Source: Haliclona indistincta
Lineage: Eukaryota; Porifera; Demospongiae; Haplosclerida; Chalinidae
DNA length: 64,000 nucleotides
NCBI GenBank assembly: GCA_964017065.1
Contig: OZ024792.1
Coordinates: 2,103,754 to 2,167,753 of the forward strand
Reading direction: 5' to 3'
Positions 13,035 through 25,005 of the stretch are shown one piece after another. The position numbers were made by a program, and so were the translations under genes. Under the pieces are notes generated by a model. That model did no database searches and was not told where the DNA came from. It saw only the letters and a list, made by a program, of their open reading frames with translations. Positions within the stretch are counted from its first letter, which is position 1, and the number at the start of each line of letters is the position of its first letter.

Positions 13035-15002
13035 ATGTCGACCGACTTGATACGGACCAGATCAGCTAAGCTGCCGACGAATAATAGTCGTCCTCGGCTG
13101 CAGCACCATCGATCCTTCACCGTGATCAGATCCAGCAGCCATAAAGAGTCTCCTCCTCTGGACGATGGCTCGCCAGACTCCCTCAGTCGCCAGCACACTG
13201 ACTCGGGATTCCTCGACCCCACTCCCCCGGATAGAGACAGAAGCATGTCACTTGCTGGAGGCGATTGCCCCAGGCATGCTCAGGAACGACTGAAGTACTA
13301 TTGTCAGCTTCACGACGAGCTGGTGTGTGCGGACTGCCTTGCGATGGACTCTCGTCACCAAGGACACAGGCATTTCAGAGCAGAAGACCTAGCCGAGGAG
13401 TACCGGGGAAACCTCATGGCTCAGCTGCAACCTGTCACAGAGATGCTCGAGAATGCAAACACAGCTCTCAAGGCGATGAGCATGCGACGAAAAGAGATAA
13501 CCCAGAACAACGAGATGGTCAAAGAAACTATTCATGCCACGTGCGACAAAATACAGGCTTTTGTGGAGTCGCGCAAACAAGATCTGATCGAAGAAGCGGA
13601 CAAATGCACTCAGCAGAAGTTGAAGCATCATGACGCCCACCAGGCCTATCTGGAGGGCATTGCAGGGGAGATAACCACAGTGGTTGATAACGTGAATCAG
13701 GCATCGACTGACACACCTAGTGATGTTCTCTGCCATCATACCAAGCTCAGTGAATGGCTTCTGGACATGACACGCAAGTTTCAAGCTCTCCCTCGAGAAG
13801 TGTTCTTGCCTCTGCAAGGAGCCAATCTCAGCTTCAGCTGCAACAACAAGATCATGACAACGTGCCAGTCATTTGGTTCCATCAGCGAGAAGGAGGCAGA
13901 TCCCAAGCGTTGCTTTATAGAGGAGAGTTCCACCCGAGGCATCACTATAGGCCAAGAAGCCATTGTACAGCTCCTCATGCACGATAAAAATGGGGAAGAA
14001 TTCTGTGAGCACATCAAAGGAATAAAAGTGGAAGTTGTGCCCTCAAAGACAAACACTGCTCTGGAAGCCAGCTTTGAAAAAGATGCCAGTGCATCGAATG
14101 TCTATCTGATCAGATTCACTCCACAGGATTCCTGCAACCACGAAATCAGAGTCAAGGTCGGTAACAACTTGATCCACAATAGCCCCTGCACAGTGCCTGT
14201 TAGCTCAGTGATCCTTGGATCTCAGATTGGTGAAATCAAGGGCTTGCTTCAGCCATACGGACTGACTGCCACCGAAACCGATGAGATAGTCATTGTGGAG
14301 AATGGCAAGGATTGTGTCTCAATCTACAAACCAGACGGCAAGCATGTGCGCTCGATCCAAGGGAAGGGAAACAAGAAGTTTGTTCGACCACGTGGAGTAG
14401 CCATTCTCAAGTCTGGTCTGATTATCATCAGCGATGAAGATGGTCTCAAGCACTTCACAATGGAGGGCAAGCACATCACAGCTATCGGGAGACTGGGATC
14501 CGGTCCACTGGAGTTCAACGTTCCCTCTGGTATGGCGCTGAGTCCAGATGGCAAGCTATACGTCTGTGATACCTTCAACCAGCGTATTCAAATGCTCAAC
14601 TCGGATCTCTCCTTCCACGGGTTCTTTGGTGAATCCAAACCGCCAGCAAAACTGAACAATCCTTACGACGTTGCCTTCAACAGCAGTGGGAAGTTCTACG
14701 TTGCCAGCTACGGTGACGATTCCGTCAAGATGTTCTCAGAGGAAGGATTGTACCTGGGCTCAATCACGGAGAAGGGCAATGGCTGCTCTCTCAAGCACCC
14801 AGTATCAGTACACGTGAACTGCAACGATCATTTGTTTGTTGGAGAAGAGAAGGCGTCGGGTATATCGGTGTTCGACCAACACGGCCGATTCATAAGAACA
14901 ATTCCCGCCAAGTTAACCGGGCCGTTTGGTATCTGTACAGACAGCAACGGACATTTATACGTCACAGATCGTTCCAACAGAAGAGTACAAATCTTCCAGT
15001 GA
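13035..15002 (+). CDS. B-box / coiled-coil / filamin / NHL-repeat protein (TRIM2/3/71-like, no RING)
   Basis: A single-exon gene of 655 codons from the first in-frame ATG. Domains: a serine-rich N-terminus (1-77); a B-box type 2 zinc module (about 78-120; C78, H81, then CQLH, CADC and the terminal HQGHRH histidines); a coiled coil (about 120-245, E/Q/K-rich); a filamin/ABP280-like immunoglobulin domain (about 295-395, ending VKVGNNLIHNSPCTVPV); and a beta-propeller of NHL repeats (about 400-655) with the pattern GVAILKSG..ISD, GMALSPDGKLYVCDTFNQRI, YDVAFNSSGKFYVASYGD and FGICTDSNGHLYVTDRSNRR. TRIM-NHL proteins of this plan usually start with a RING E3 ligase domain and often bind RNA through the propeller. 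No RING is encoded, and no upstream RING exon is visible, so ubiquitin-ligase activity is doubtful. Intronless structure beside intron-rich neighbours could reflect retroposition. Confidence 0.93.
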   Translation: MSTDLIRTRSAKLPTNNSRPRLQHHRSFTVIRSSSHKESPPLDDGSPDSLSRQHTDSGFLDPTPPDRDRSMSLAGGDCPRHAQERLKYYCQLHDELVCADCLAMDSRHQGHRHFRAEDLAEEYRGNLMAQLQPVTEMLENANTALKAMSMRRKEITQNNEMVKETIHATCDKIQAFVESRKQDLIEEADKCTQQKLKHHDAHQAYLEGIAGEITTVVDNVNQASTDTPSDVLCHHTKLSEWLLDMTRKFQALPREVFLPLQGANLSFSCNNKIMTTCQSFGSISEKEADPKRCFIEESSTRGITIGQEAIVQLLMHDKNGEEFCEHIKGIKVEVVPSKTNTALEASFEKDASASNVYLIRFTPQDSCNHEIRVKVGNNLIHNSPCTVPVSSVILGSQIGEIKGLLQPYGLTATETDEIVIVENGKDCVSIYKPDGKHVRSIQGKGNKKFVRPRGVAILKSGLIIISDEDGLKHFTMEGKHITAIGRLGSGPLEFNVPSGMALSPDGKLYVCDTFNQRIQMLNSDLSFHGFFGESKPPAKLNNPYDVAFNSSGKFYVASYGDDSVKMFSEEGLYLGSITEKGNGCSLKHPVSVHVNCNDHLFVGEEKASGISVFDQHGRFIRTIPAKLTGPFGICTDSNGHLYVTDRSNRRVQIFQ

Positions 15003-15719
15003 TATTTGTTTGTGTCTTTATTATTGTTTGCTTCTTAATGTACTATACACATATCACAAACTATCTTCCCACACTTACATGCATGCATACATGCTTGCTT
15101 TTTTGTACCTGAAATCGATTATAATTTATTATTATTTTTTCTTCTATAAATCTATGCATGGTTGACATTACAAGACTTGCTGGCATGTTCTAAGAATGAT
15201 CGGATTGGTGAGGAGTTGACCAATGAAATGCATTGGTGCTACAGTGGTTGTGATAACGGCTGTCAGAGGCGTGTCAATAGTGTGAACAAGTCATCAGTTG
15301 GGCCCATGCTTGCAGTGTTTATGGACATTGCTTTGATAGCCGCTTAGTAATTTTGCACAAGAAAGGGCAAGGCATTGTACTGCAGCAGCCTGCATGCACA
15401 CACACATGACCACAACCTCTTCACACTTCATTCTCATCAGTGCCGGAAAAGTTTGGGCGGGACAGAAACAAGCAGGACCAAACATACCAACAGTTCTAAA
15501 CTCTGACCTAGAGTAACTCTCCTCTAGTTGTTTAGAACAACACAAAACACTATAGGGTGTAGAATGCCTACTGTCAATGCAAACACAAGGCACTGAAGTG
15601 TTAATGGAAGCATCCTAGAAGTGTGTCAATATACACTACCACAACAATGGTGAAGTGATTTGACTGGCTACCAACTGATAGTGCTTCCCACTAGACACTA
15701 TTGAGTTCCTGAGGTACAG
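15003..15719. other. intergenic, no gene seen
   Basis: Presumed 3' UTR of the NHL gene followed by AT-rich DNA without coding similarity that I recognise. Confidence 0.5.
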
Positions 15720-15726
15720 ATATAGT

Positions 15727-15948
<222 letters not shown>

Positions 15949-16704
15949 CAAATCCGTATACAAACAGAGAAAGATTATTTTGGTGCTTCTAGACAAGGCA
16001 TATACAACTACATATGCGATATCTTCTCACAAAGGGGTTTCTACAAACAAGGTGTGACTAGAAGGTTGTGAAACAGGCACCTAGCTCCATCATACAAGGT
16101 CAGCTTTCGGTATCTTGTCCAAGTTGTGCAACATACCTTGAATTGCACTCTCAGCGAGGCTTTGTAAGCACACCAAAGCAGTTGTTATCAAATGCAAGCA
16201 GGTTGTGATAGGGTAATACTATAGTAATTACTGCATAGGTTAGCACTATGTGAAGTATCAAGGTGTCAAGTGTGCCCACAGTGGCTGACAAAAAAGCGAA
16301 TTCTCGAGTATAGTGAGTGAGTAGTGCACTATAAATGCAAAGGTGTCTGCCTGAGGCAGTAGTGACAATCTTTGATCTTTTGCACCACTCAGTCTCCTGC
16401 CCTACTAGGGGGAGCCAAGAGTACAGATCTATAAGCTCAACTTCCAAACTGAGTCCACTGTACCCGGACTATGACAACAGTTATTCAAACCAGTCACTGG
16501 CCTGCAACGACACTGTTTTAGCAAATGAGGCAGAAAGGCATGTGTAGGGCAAGTTGCATGCTGTATAATTAAAGAACTACGAACTGGTACATGTACACAG
16601 TAATGATTACATCATTATGAATAGTGTTCAATTAAAAATGAGGATATCTGATTGAGTTACTATCAAATGTACCATAATTTCTAGACAGACTGATTGATGA
16701 GTCC
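15949..16704. other. intergenic, convergent gene ends
   Basis: Lies between the 3' ends of the + strand NHL gene and the - strand TEX264-like gene. I see no gene or RNA in it. Confidence 0.5.
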
Positions 16705-16860
16705 CTACTGGTCTTTCTTGGTCTCTGCAGCAGGGTCAGGTTGGATAGCTACCTCGGGTGGATAGAAGCCATCATTGTTATCCAGCACTACAACATACTG
16801 GATGAAATCAGCGTTACAGATTTCAACGAACGGTCTTGCATTTTTCACTTCATTCTCCTT

Positions 16861-16925
<65 letters not shown>

Positions 16926-19900
16926 GACATGACTGATAGAGTATAGGATCTCTTATCAAGTAGTAACAGTAGTAGAACTATAGTAAACTCTACAGACATC
17001 AGAAACAATGCTGGCTCCAGACTGTTTAGTCAAGCATTGTGCTACCAACCACACAGTTTTCACTGCAGCAATCATGAGAGAGAGATAGTCAATCTTGATG
17101 GACACCCACACAATGATTGTTTACAGACATTTAACAATGCACCACATCACAGAGCTGGCTACAGCTATGGCTGCTTGAACCAAACACCACTAGTCACACA
17201 CACACACACACAAGAGCCCATAACATGGTCTCACACATCAGGATCACATAACCACAGTAACATTAGCCTTACATACCAGACCTAGTAAACTGGTAACTCA
17301 CAGACTGGACCTCAAATAGCTAGACCCAGGCGTCTACAAGAAACACAGCTGCACTCTTATAAGAGCCTCTCAAGACCTGCTAATACAGCTGCTCTAGGAG
17401 CTTGGTTAGTAAACCAAAGCTCAAACACTAGCACACGAACCATTTGACTGAACGATATAGGGCTGTGAGTACGAGTGAAAAAAAAAAACGATCAAAATTT
17501 TAAGTCGCAAATTTTCACACAATGCTGAACGATTATTTTCCAACCTCATCTCTATCTTACACATGAAATAATTTTTTATTGTTATGATAATAACGACAAC
17601 AACTTTATTTGATTTACCAATTACACTGCATAAGTGAACCTACCAGGCCAGAATGAGTGGGCATACCTGACCACATATTTAATAAATCGAGACAAAATAC
17701 AGTGTGAGTGTGGCTATTTCCTTTGCAGGCAGTAATATTCACAGTTTAAATTAATTACATGTACACATCGTTCCGACTATTGGATTGCAGTGATCTCATC
17801 TTGGCTATTGTGCATTTAGTAAGTAACTCAACGAGGAAGCTACTTATCGACCTCTTTGGAGGGACACATGTATTCATGCATTCAGTAGGAGAGGAACACT
17901 CTTCTGGAATATCGGGGGGGGGGGAAATAATTTAATAATTTCAAATTCAAGGCCTTGTTGTAACAGAATGCATCCTGACCATGTTACTGTTATAATACAT
18001 CGGAATCTGTGATTAGAACAACATTGTGTACCGATACTGAGCTTTTGACTACAAATACCATGTCGGACAAATATCACAAAATCGGTTCAAAACAAAATTT
18101 TGGTCACCACCTGGAACACTATGATTATGTCAATGCAAAAACTGCAGTCCTTCTACTCATTGTGTCCTACAAAAATCCAATTCCCAGGACTGCATTCTGC
18201 TTACAGAGGTCTCTCTTAGATGGAGGGTAAGTTGATTTTAGCAAAATCACAGCTGTGGTTTAGCTAAACTCTCGGCACCACAGCTAAGGCACTAAAATTA
18301 AAATAGCCTTGTTTACCTGATGAGGACAGATTCACTATCTAAACAATAAGATAAACTAAACTTCATTCACGAGTCAATTCAGCATGTTTGTCAGGTATCG
18401 GAAATCGATTAACTACCATTTTCGATAATAGTAACACTCACTATCAAGCTCTTATCAAGCTCCAAAGAGGACAACATTCATGAAAATGTATGCAAACAAA
18501 TCAATCATAGAGAACCGATCATTTTTTGATGACGGTAGGTTAAGCCTAGTTTGCAAAGTGACGCCATCGAGAGCACACTGGATCGACATAGCTATGCAGC
18601 TATGACAGCTATTTGACTTACAACCAAAATGGAGGTTTACTAGATCATGACGACGCCAAAAGATTGCTGGGCACACAAGCTCGATTATAGTGAGTTTTAA
18701 CTGCATTGTATCAGATTGTTTAGTGTGAAAAATTGCCCCTACTTATTTCAAAAAATGAAAATTTTGACTAGCACTAGAGAATGGTATGTTAAACACATGA
18801 CACAGAATCAATGATCCAATTAGCGGCAACTGTGATAACTCATATCTGTATTGTTTCACATGAGAATCATGCTCCAGATCAAAACATACCATGCGAAAAT
18901 AACAGAACCTCAAAACAAGAGAGGTAATGTGTGATCCATGCAGTAAGCTAGCTTTTGTCTATACTGCTTTAAAATTTAGTATTAAATGTGGAAACATAAA
19001 ATTTTGTGATCAAGCCTGCATGTTTACATAAGTTTTGACAGCTCACGACAAAAAATTCTACAAAGAATTACTGTATTTTGATAGCAGATTTCTACCACAG
19101 ACACAAGGTTGTTCTACTCAATGATACAACTACTAACTGATGTAAGCATTACCTTGATATACTGCTTCAGAGAGGGATAGACTCTCCATGGACCAATGAT
19201 GAGTGAGAGGAAGGTGCGATATGGGAACTCAGTCACTAGAGCTTTAGTGCAGGTTGGGAAGGCCCATAATGAGTAGCCCTCACTCGTTAGCCTCTCCTCC
19301 TCCTCCTTGTTCTCCTTGTCAGAGAGATAACACCCAACAACGTATCGTGTAGCACTACGATCAACCTATTGCAACATAAAAACACCAAAATTAATTAGAG
19401 GATGGCTAGATAATCTATAAAATTAATCATACAGCAGCAACATACGTACGTTAGCTAGTAGTCTCGTCCTCAGACCACACCCCCTAGCTTATTGCGAGAG
19501 AGGGTCTGGCGGCTTTAGTCGATTTTCTTGGGCTCTTCCCCGGTATGTCGGGGGTAGAATCTGATTGGTCAGAAGGCCAACTCTTACGTAATACAAACCA
19601 CCTCGATAGAATGATGGTGTTGAAGATACTTCGATACGACTATAGTCTTTTACTTGACGTTCTCGAGCCGCGTGTTTATAGATGCAGTCTTAGCTCCTTT
19701 CTCGATTTCAGAGAAGCACATTCGACAAGCGTACGTAGGATCATCGTACGAGTTCATCTCTATGTAATTCTTCAAGTCTTGAACATTTTGTCTAGACGCC
19801 TTCGTCAGATTGTCTCCCTCGTATAACGTGCAACTACGTACCAGCAGGAGCACATGAACAGAAGGAGCGTGCAACTTCAGTGCCAACACTTTAATAATTA

Positions 19901-20777
19901 ATGACGTACTTCCGCTTTACCTAGGTATGAACGTACGTCATATCTATTTAATGCGCATTGCTACGAGCCTACGACAGCGAGCGCGCCTGGTGTTTCTCAG
20001 CTTGAATACGGTCATCCCAGCTTTCATTGCGCTCCTCACGGGCGAGTTCTTCACTTGTTGTAAACGAATCCGCCGGGGAGACAGCATGATCAGCTTTCTC
20101 TTGGAGCTGGCCTGACTAAGACGTTGAGGGTTCGCGCCATCCTCTCTTGCCGCACTTAGATCTATTATGTATCACGTGCACAGAACGTACGTCACGCATA
20201 TTTAATGAAGCACAAAAACTTCCAAATATGGAAATTCTGAGCACAAATCTGTGAATCTAATTATATATACACTGTTGGCACTAACGCGCGGTTTACAGTT
20301 GCACGCTCCTTCTGTTCATGTGCTCCTGGTACCAGACATTTGTGTTTTTTTTGCAGGTGCAAATTTCAACATTTATATGGATTCATTAGGGTTACGTAAC
20401 TCTCGTAAACGAAAACCCCAGGAAAGTGCAACTAAAGCCAAGACTCTCTCGCGATAGGCGAGGGGGTGTGGTCTGGGGACGAGACTAGACTAGACTAGTT
20501 AGGTAGCTCGCTTCGAGCTTAGTCAACTCACAGTGTCTGGATCGTCGTAGAACACACTAAATGTTCTTCTGTTTGGTGCTAGAGAGCTCAATGCACTTGC
20601 TGCGTTTCCAGACTTCCAGTAAGCTCCTTTGTACACCTTGTAGGCGATTCTCTTTGGTAGAGAGGCAGGAATGGTACAGCGGATAGTGTAGGTGTAGAAG
20701 AACCCGGAGTAGGTTAGTAGGATCAGAAGGAGGACTGCCAGGACGGCTAGAACGCCAGCAACCAGCAACAAACTCAT
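16705..20777 (-). CDS. TEX264-like ER membrane protein, paralogue 1
   Basis: Three exons: 20777-20532, 19365-19153 and 16857-16705 (612 nt, 203 residues). An N-terminal hydrophobic anchor (MSLLLVAGVLAVLAVLLLIL) is followed by a GyrI-like fold resembling vertebrate TEX264: AYKVYKGAYWKSG, FSVFYDDPDTV, TRYVVGCYL, TEFPYRTFLSLIIGPWRVYPSL and ARPFVEICNADFIQYVVVL. Human TEX264 is an ER-phagy receptor whose long disordered C-terminus carries the LC3-interacting motif. This protein stops soon after the folded domain (..AAETKKDQ), so that tail is absent or encoded elsewhere. Intron 1 holds a roughly 1-kb inverted-repeat element, and intron 2 ends in a (CT)n tract serving as its polypyrimidine tract. 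A GTCACGTG E-box lies about 35 bp upstream of the ATG. Family call is strong; autophagy function is inferred. Confidence 0.85.
16863..16922. repeat. (GA)n microsatellite, polypyrimidine tract of a splice acceptor
   Basis: On the - strand this is a (CT)n run followed by CCAAAG and the last exon of the TEX264-like gene, so the microsatellite itself is the polypyrimidine tract. Confidence 0.9.
19459..20487. mobile_element. inverted-repeat DNA element in intron 1 of TEX264-like 1
   Basis: The termini are imperfect inverted copies of about 50 bp (TAGTCTCGTCC, CAGACCACACCCCCT, GCGAGAGAG). A second, inner pair of inverted arms lies at about 19826-19892 and 20269-20335, sharing GGAGCACATGAACAGAAGG in opposite orientation. 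No transposase was recognised, and a clean target duplication could not be defined. Confidence 0.7.
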
Positions 20778-20813
20778 CTCTTTTTAAACTCTTTGGCGCG
20801 CGTACACAGCAGT

Positions 20814-20819
20814 CACGTG
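20814..20819. promoter_or_regulatory. E-box CACGTG upstream of TEX264-like 1
   Basis: AGTCACGTGG lies 37-42 bp upstream of the start codon at 20777. It matches the core of the TFEB/MITF CLEAR motif (GTCACGTGAC). Equivalent sites precede paralogue 2. Confidence 0.5.
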
Positions 20820-20908
20820 GATAGCTCCGCCTAGTAGGCGTGACATAAACTTACAAGGCGAAAAAATTGAATTCTGAGCAGCAAAGTAGAATGAATGATT
20901 ATGCATAA

Positions 20909-20914
20909 TTTATT
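20909..20914 (-). terminator. candidate poly(A) signal of TEX264-like 2
   Basis: AATAAA on the - strand, about 90 bp beyond the stop at 21004. Confidence 0.5.
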
Positions 20915-21003
20915 TGTGATAATATCAGATGGGTTATAATAGTTGATAAACAATTCAGCGATGATTATACATAAATCAGCAGCATTGAAGAGGTGATACA
21001 AAG

Positions 21004-24000
21004 TTACAAAGCCTTCTTGGTAACGACGACATCATCAACGACCAGGTCTTTAATAAGATGATAGAATTTCTCATTGTTGTCCATTATTGCCACAAACTGG
21101 ATACAGTCTTGCAAGTAAATCTCCATGAATGGTCCAACAGTCTTCAGGTCATTATCCTGCAGAAGCACTATAATTCTCACGAGCTCACACAATACCCATG
21201 TAATGCTTGTACCATAGATATTACAGTATGTGTTAGGAAGCACCAAATCAAATGTATTACATTACGTGACGTCATGTCGAGGTGGTAGATGCGTAATGTG
21301 CATCGAATACCAAATAAGTGCGGCTTCCTATCCCATACTGTAATATCTATGCTTGTACTAAGCTGTTCTGACTCGCAAATTTTACGCCTGATCTTACTAT
21401 TTGATTCGCTACTGGTCCAAGAACTAATACAGTACTAAAATGCTCGCTATGTAACTTATACCATACTAAGTGTATTCTGACCAATCAGATCATAACTCCC
21501 TCAGGGCCACCTATAGCATGATGGTACATATTTAGCAGAATGCATGACAGTAGACCCTTGGCAATCCGAATGAACAAATTCAGATTAGCAAGACCTTTGA
21601 GAAAGGGCTCATTAAGGTGGCGCTTTACCGGAAACAGCAAGTAAATAATCATATTCACTGTTTATTCATAGATATCGATCGTCAACCGACTATGCCCAAT
21701 AGTCGTAATACAAATTTGGTGGCGCGCGCTCACCATCATGGCGGCTAATGAGGACAGTTTTAGGTACACAATGCTTCGCTGTTTCTTGATGCAGGCTGCT
21801 GTTGCTAGCTGGATCGAGTCCCTTAGACATCGGGCCATAGATATTTGCATTGATTTTAACGAAGTAAGCTATATCTTCCGTCAAGGGCGTATAGAGAAAG
21901 AGGGCATGCAACCGTCAATCACTCTGTAGGATAGCGAAATATTAAAAATAAACATCAATTAAACTCCGTATACTTTTAGTATACAGTTCATACGTCAGAG
22001 CGTATGCGGAGAGTGCTGAAATGGCTACTAGTGCAGGTACATCTGTATCTAAACGGCGACGTAGTCACGTAGTGACAGTAGTAGCTGCTCGCCCTTGTCT
22101 GTAACCGCTAGACGATTGCTTGTCGCTAAATGCGCGAGGGGAGGCACACTAGTCGCGCATTCTTCAAGCTGGAAATCTGAAATTCGTGAGACTGTCGCTG
22201 CCCGCTACTCTATAGCTTGCGTTTGGAAGAAAGCCAAGAGCAGCAGTGGATCGTTGTAGGAGAACACCGGCGTAAGACTGGTACCGCTGTGCCGGGACAG
22301 GCTGTATCTGCATGATCTGACTGAATAAGCGTCATTAGTTACCGCCTACTTTTTTCTACGTCAGCAATTGATGGGCGTAACTTCTAATTTTAGTAACAAT
22401 TAATATTTCGCTATCCTACGGGAGTGATTGACGGTTGCATGCCCTCTTTCTCTATACGCCCTTGCTTCCGTGTAATAGCTGCATATCGACACATGAGTGG
22501 CAGAACTGGCTAATATTAAAAAAACTAGGCTTTATTTCAGGGAAAACGATGCAAATGCATGTGAAGCACAAGAAGGCAAGAGTACCAGTAGTATTTATTC
22601 TCATCTGTCTTGTGTCGCAGTCGCACATAGTGTACCTAACGCTCGCCATGCAGCAGGCGTCGTCCGTCCCGCTAATGCTGTTTATGCAACAACACTCAAA
22701 CTTGGAATAATAAGGAGACCATTAGGTGACTGTGCACCACACACAAAAACTCCATAACTAAAAGTATTGAAAGGGTAGCTGCATAAAGTATGAGTAATAT
22801 TAACTACTTCCTATTTCCGGTGAAGCGCCACCTTAAGTCTAAGAAGTATTCTTCCGAGGTATATCCAGCCAGATAAGGAAATAATTATATTAAACCTAAC
22901 GACAGGCAGTCCCCAGCTGGACTCCTGCACTCACAGTGCACTACTCTCAGTCTCATTCGTCCAAGTGCTCACATTCGATATTTTTTTAAATTTCTTCATC
23001 CTATTTGCAAATGCACCACCACAAGTTAAGCAATTTTTTTTTAGGTATACATGCTGCCAGCCGCATAAGGAGCGCCTAATTCTTATACGTATAGCCTGTT
23101 ATTTTCGATGGTCAAATATTTCGTTAGCTAGATTGGATCTAATTTTCGATACTCACTCGCCGTTCGAAAATAAAATCCAGGCTAAAATTTATTACCCTTC
23201 GCCTCATCTCAAACTCTATGGCGTAGACAAATCGGGCGTCGATTTGTTGGAAAACTGTATATAGTCGTTAAACCACCGTCCAGCCACGTTTTATGATTGT
23301 TAAATGGAACCACAGAGTCGAAGATAAGTTGCTGTACCGCGGTGTCCGCCTTTTCGCTTATCGTGCGAGTAGTCTCTCGCGTGCAGCAGTGCGCATGGCA
23401 GACATTTCTCTAACAGAGGCGCTTGGCGTTCAGTTTTACTGCTATCACTGCTCGCTGCTACCGTCAGATTCTGGTAAGAAGCGTTGGAAGTGAGGTCTAG
23501 CCTCGATCTGTTCGCATGTGTCTGTACTAATGTGTCTGCACGAAAAAATTTTGGGTGTTCACAATTTTTTGTATGGTTCAAATTTTCGTGGATCTAATTT
23601 TCGAACGGCAGTCAGTGATCGAAAATTAAATCCAGTCAAAAATAACCGGCTATACGGTAGCACACCAACATTCAATTCAGATTGATTTGATCAAAGCTAC
23701 TTCCAGTAGAATCATGGTCAAAATGTTAAATTTGTCCTGCTCTAGTGACCAAAACAGCCTAGAAGGCCTCAAAGTCACTTTCAGAGGGCTTAAAATTGCA
23801 GTGGTACCGCGGTGTCCGCCTTTTCGCTTATCGTGCGAGTAGTCTCTCGCGTGCAGCAGTGCGCATGGCAGACATTTCTCTAACAGAGGCGGTTGGCGTT
23901 CAGTTTTACTGCTATCACTGCTCGCTGCTACCGTCAGATTCTGGTAAGAAGCGTTGGAAGTGGGGTCTAGCCTCGATCTATTCGCATGTGGTACCACTGC

Positions 24001-24974
24001 AATCCCAGACCCCTTTAAAGCTGATCGATCTTTAACACATGAAAAAAGTTCCCGCTAGCCAGCCGCTAGCTTTAGAAATTTTACCTTGATGTATTTTTCC
24101 AATGCTGGATAGACTTTCCATGTTCCCAGGTAGATGGAGAGAGTGTTTCGATATGGGAACTCTGCGACCAGTGCACGAGAGCACTTTGGGAGAGTATGGA
24201 TAGTGTATCCCTTGTCCTCCAGCATCTCTTCTTGTTCCATATCGCTCCCATCGTCAGCAAGACACGCTCCTACAATATAGCGTGTCTTCTCTGGGCTGAC
24301 CTGAATTCACAATGATAGAGCTCAACGACAAAATGTTCAAATTTTTACAGTAATGTTGCATTGCACATTGAAATCATAGCGCAAAAACTGTAGGAAGTAG
24401 CATATCTATGGCAGTAGGTATCAGTCGATTATCTAAACTGAACAGTTTAGCTGTTAGAGTGTCTATTCTTGAGACCACTTTTCACATGCATAATCCTTGT
24501 TGACAGTACGATTGATGCAATTTCTTGGAATCACATTTTTAAAATTCTGATTGACTTTCTACAAGGTTTCCGTGACGCCTCAGGTATCACGTTTATGCAC
24601 TAATGTGTAGAGGATGCCCAGAAACTCAACACATTAGTGTACAAAGGTGACACTTTGCTGAAAACACACACACATACATAGTTGTCACTAGTCTCTCTAC
24701 TTTTACCCACGGTATCAGGGTCATCATAGTAGATTCCAAACAGCCTGCTCTTGGGCATTAGGGCGTTAAGCTTCCAAAATACTCCGGCACAGTTTTTGTA
24801 GGGACCAACAAAGCAACGATAAGCGGTCTTCGTAGGAAGAGAGGCGGGAAAGGTGCAGTGTATTTTACAGCGGTAGAACAATCCGGAATAGATCAGCACA
24901 ATAAAGATAACAGTGACTGATCCTATCACTAGGACAAGAAAAGTGGTCCAGAACGAGGTCCAGTACAACTCCAT
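21004..24974 (-). CDS. TEX264-like ER membrane protein, paralogue 2
   Basis: Three exons with the same phases as paralogue 1: 24974-24711, 24300-24085 and 21156-21004 (633 nt, 210 residues). It has an N-terminal membrane anchor (LVLVIGSVTVIFIVLIYSGL) and the GyrI-like core: AYRCFVGPYKNCAGVFWKL, FGIYYDDPDTV, TRYIVGACL, AEFPYRNTLSIYLGTWKVYP and CIQFVAIMDNNEKFY. The predicted end is ..DDVVVTKKAL, again without the long C-terminal disordered region of vertebrate TEX264. The two genes are clearly tandem duplicates but well diverged. Intron 2 (21157-24084) has been filled by at least four nested inverted-repeat elements. The gene is transcribed away from the RSBN1-like gene; their start codons are 459 bp apart and share a promoter rich in CACGTG. 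Confidence 0.84.
21616..22832. mobile_element. TTAA-flanked inverted-repeat element, family 1, with nested MITE
   Basis: The ends GGTGGCGCTTTACCGGAAA and TTTCCGGTGAAGCGCCACC are near-perfect inverted repeats, directly flanked by TTAA (21612-21615 and 22833-22836). The element is 1,217 bp, including a second element at 21882-22464. Incomplete relatives lie at 38668-39345 and 61158-61838 in the opposite orientation and lack the nested insertion. Small open frames (from ATGs near 21738 and 22497) are partly shared between copies but contain stops in some. They may be remnants of a captured or transposase gene; I do not recognise the product. Confidence 0.85.
21882..22464. mobile_element. nested hAT-like MITE
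   Basis: Inverted termini of about 60 bp beginning CAAGGGCGTATAGAGAAAG; flanking direct repeat CTTCCGT (21875-21881 and 22465-22471). The related elements near 39.04 and 61.54 kb keep a single CTTCCGT with no insertion, giving an empty site. The TIR start CA.GGG and a 7-8 bp duplication suggest hAT. Confidence 0.85.
23087..23665. mobile_element. MITE with roughly 85-bp inverted termini
   Basis: The left end (TATAGCCTGTTATTTT.., then GGATCTAATTTTCGA and GCCGTTCGAAAAT) recurs inverted at the right end (..AAAATAACCGGCTATA). A copy of the CAGTGGTACC-type sequence is embedded at about 23336-23515. Confidence 0.75.
23796..24002. mobile_element. 207-bp MITE with TTGCAGTGGTACC termini
   Basis: Perfect 13-bp inverted ends, TTGCAGTGGTACC and GGTACCACTGCAA. 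The interior is nearly identical to 23336-23515, so two copies lie 460 bp apart. CAGTGG ends are common in Tc1/mariner and pogo-type elements. Confidence 0.85.
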
Positions 24975-25005
24975 TCTTCTGCAAAGCGGCACACTCTTCA
25001 ACAAC

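Noticed and set aside
13389..13817. 142-codon - strand ORF opposite the NHL gene
   Set aside because: Antisense shadow of a well-supported coding region; no recognisable domain.
21004..21060. LC3-interacting motif candidate FYHLI in TEX264-like 2
   Set aside because: It aligns with the last strand of the folded domain (FYVPEM in the human protein), so it is likely not exposed.
22435..22757. Overlapping ORFs of 86-91 codons in the TTAA element
   Set aside because: Frames differ between copies and contain stops in some; no transposase motif recognised. Mentioned only within the element.
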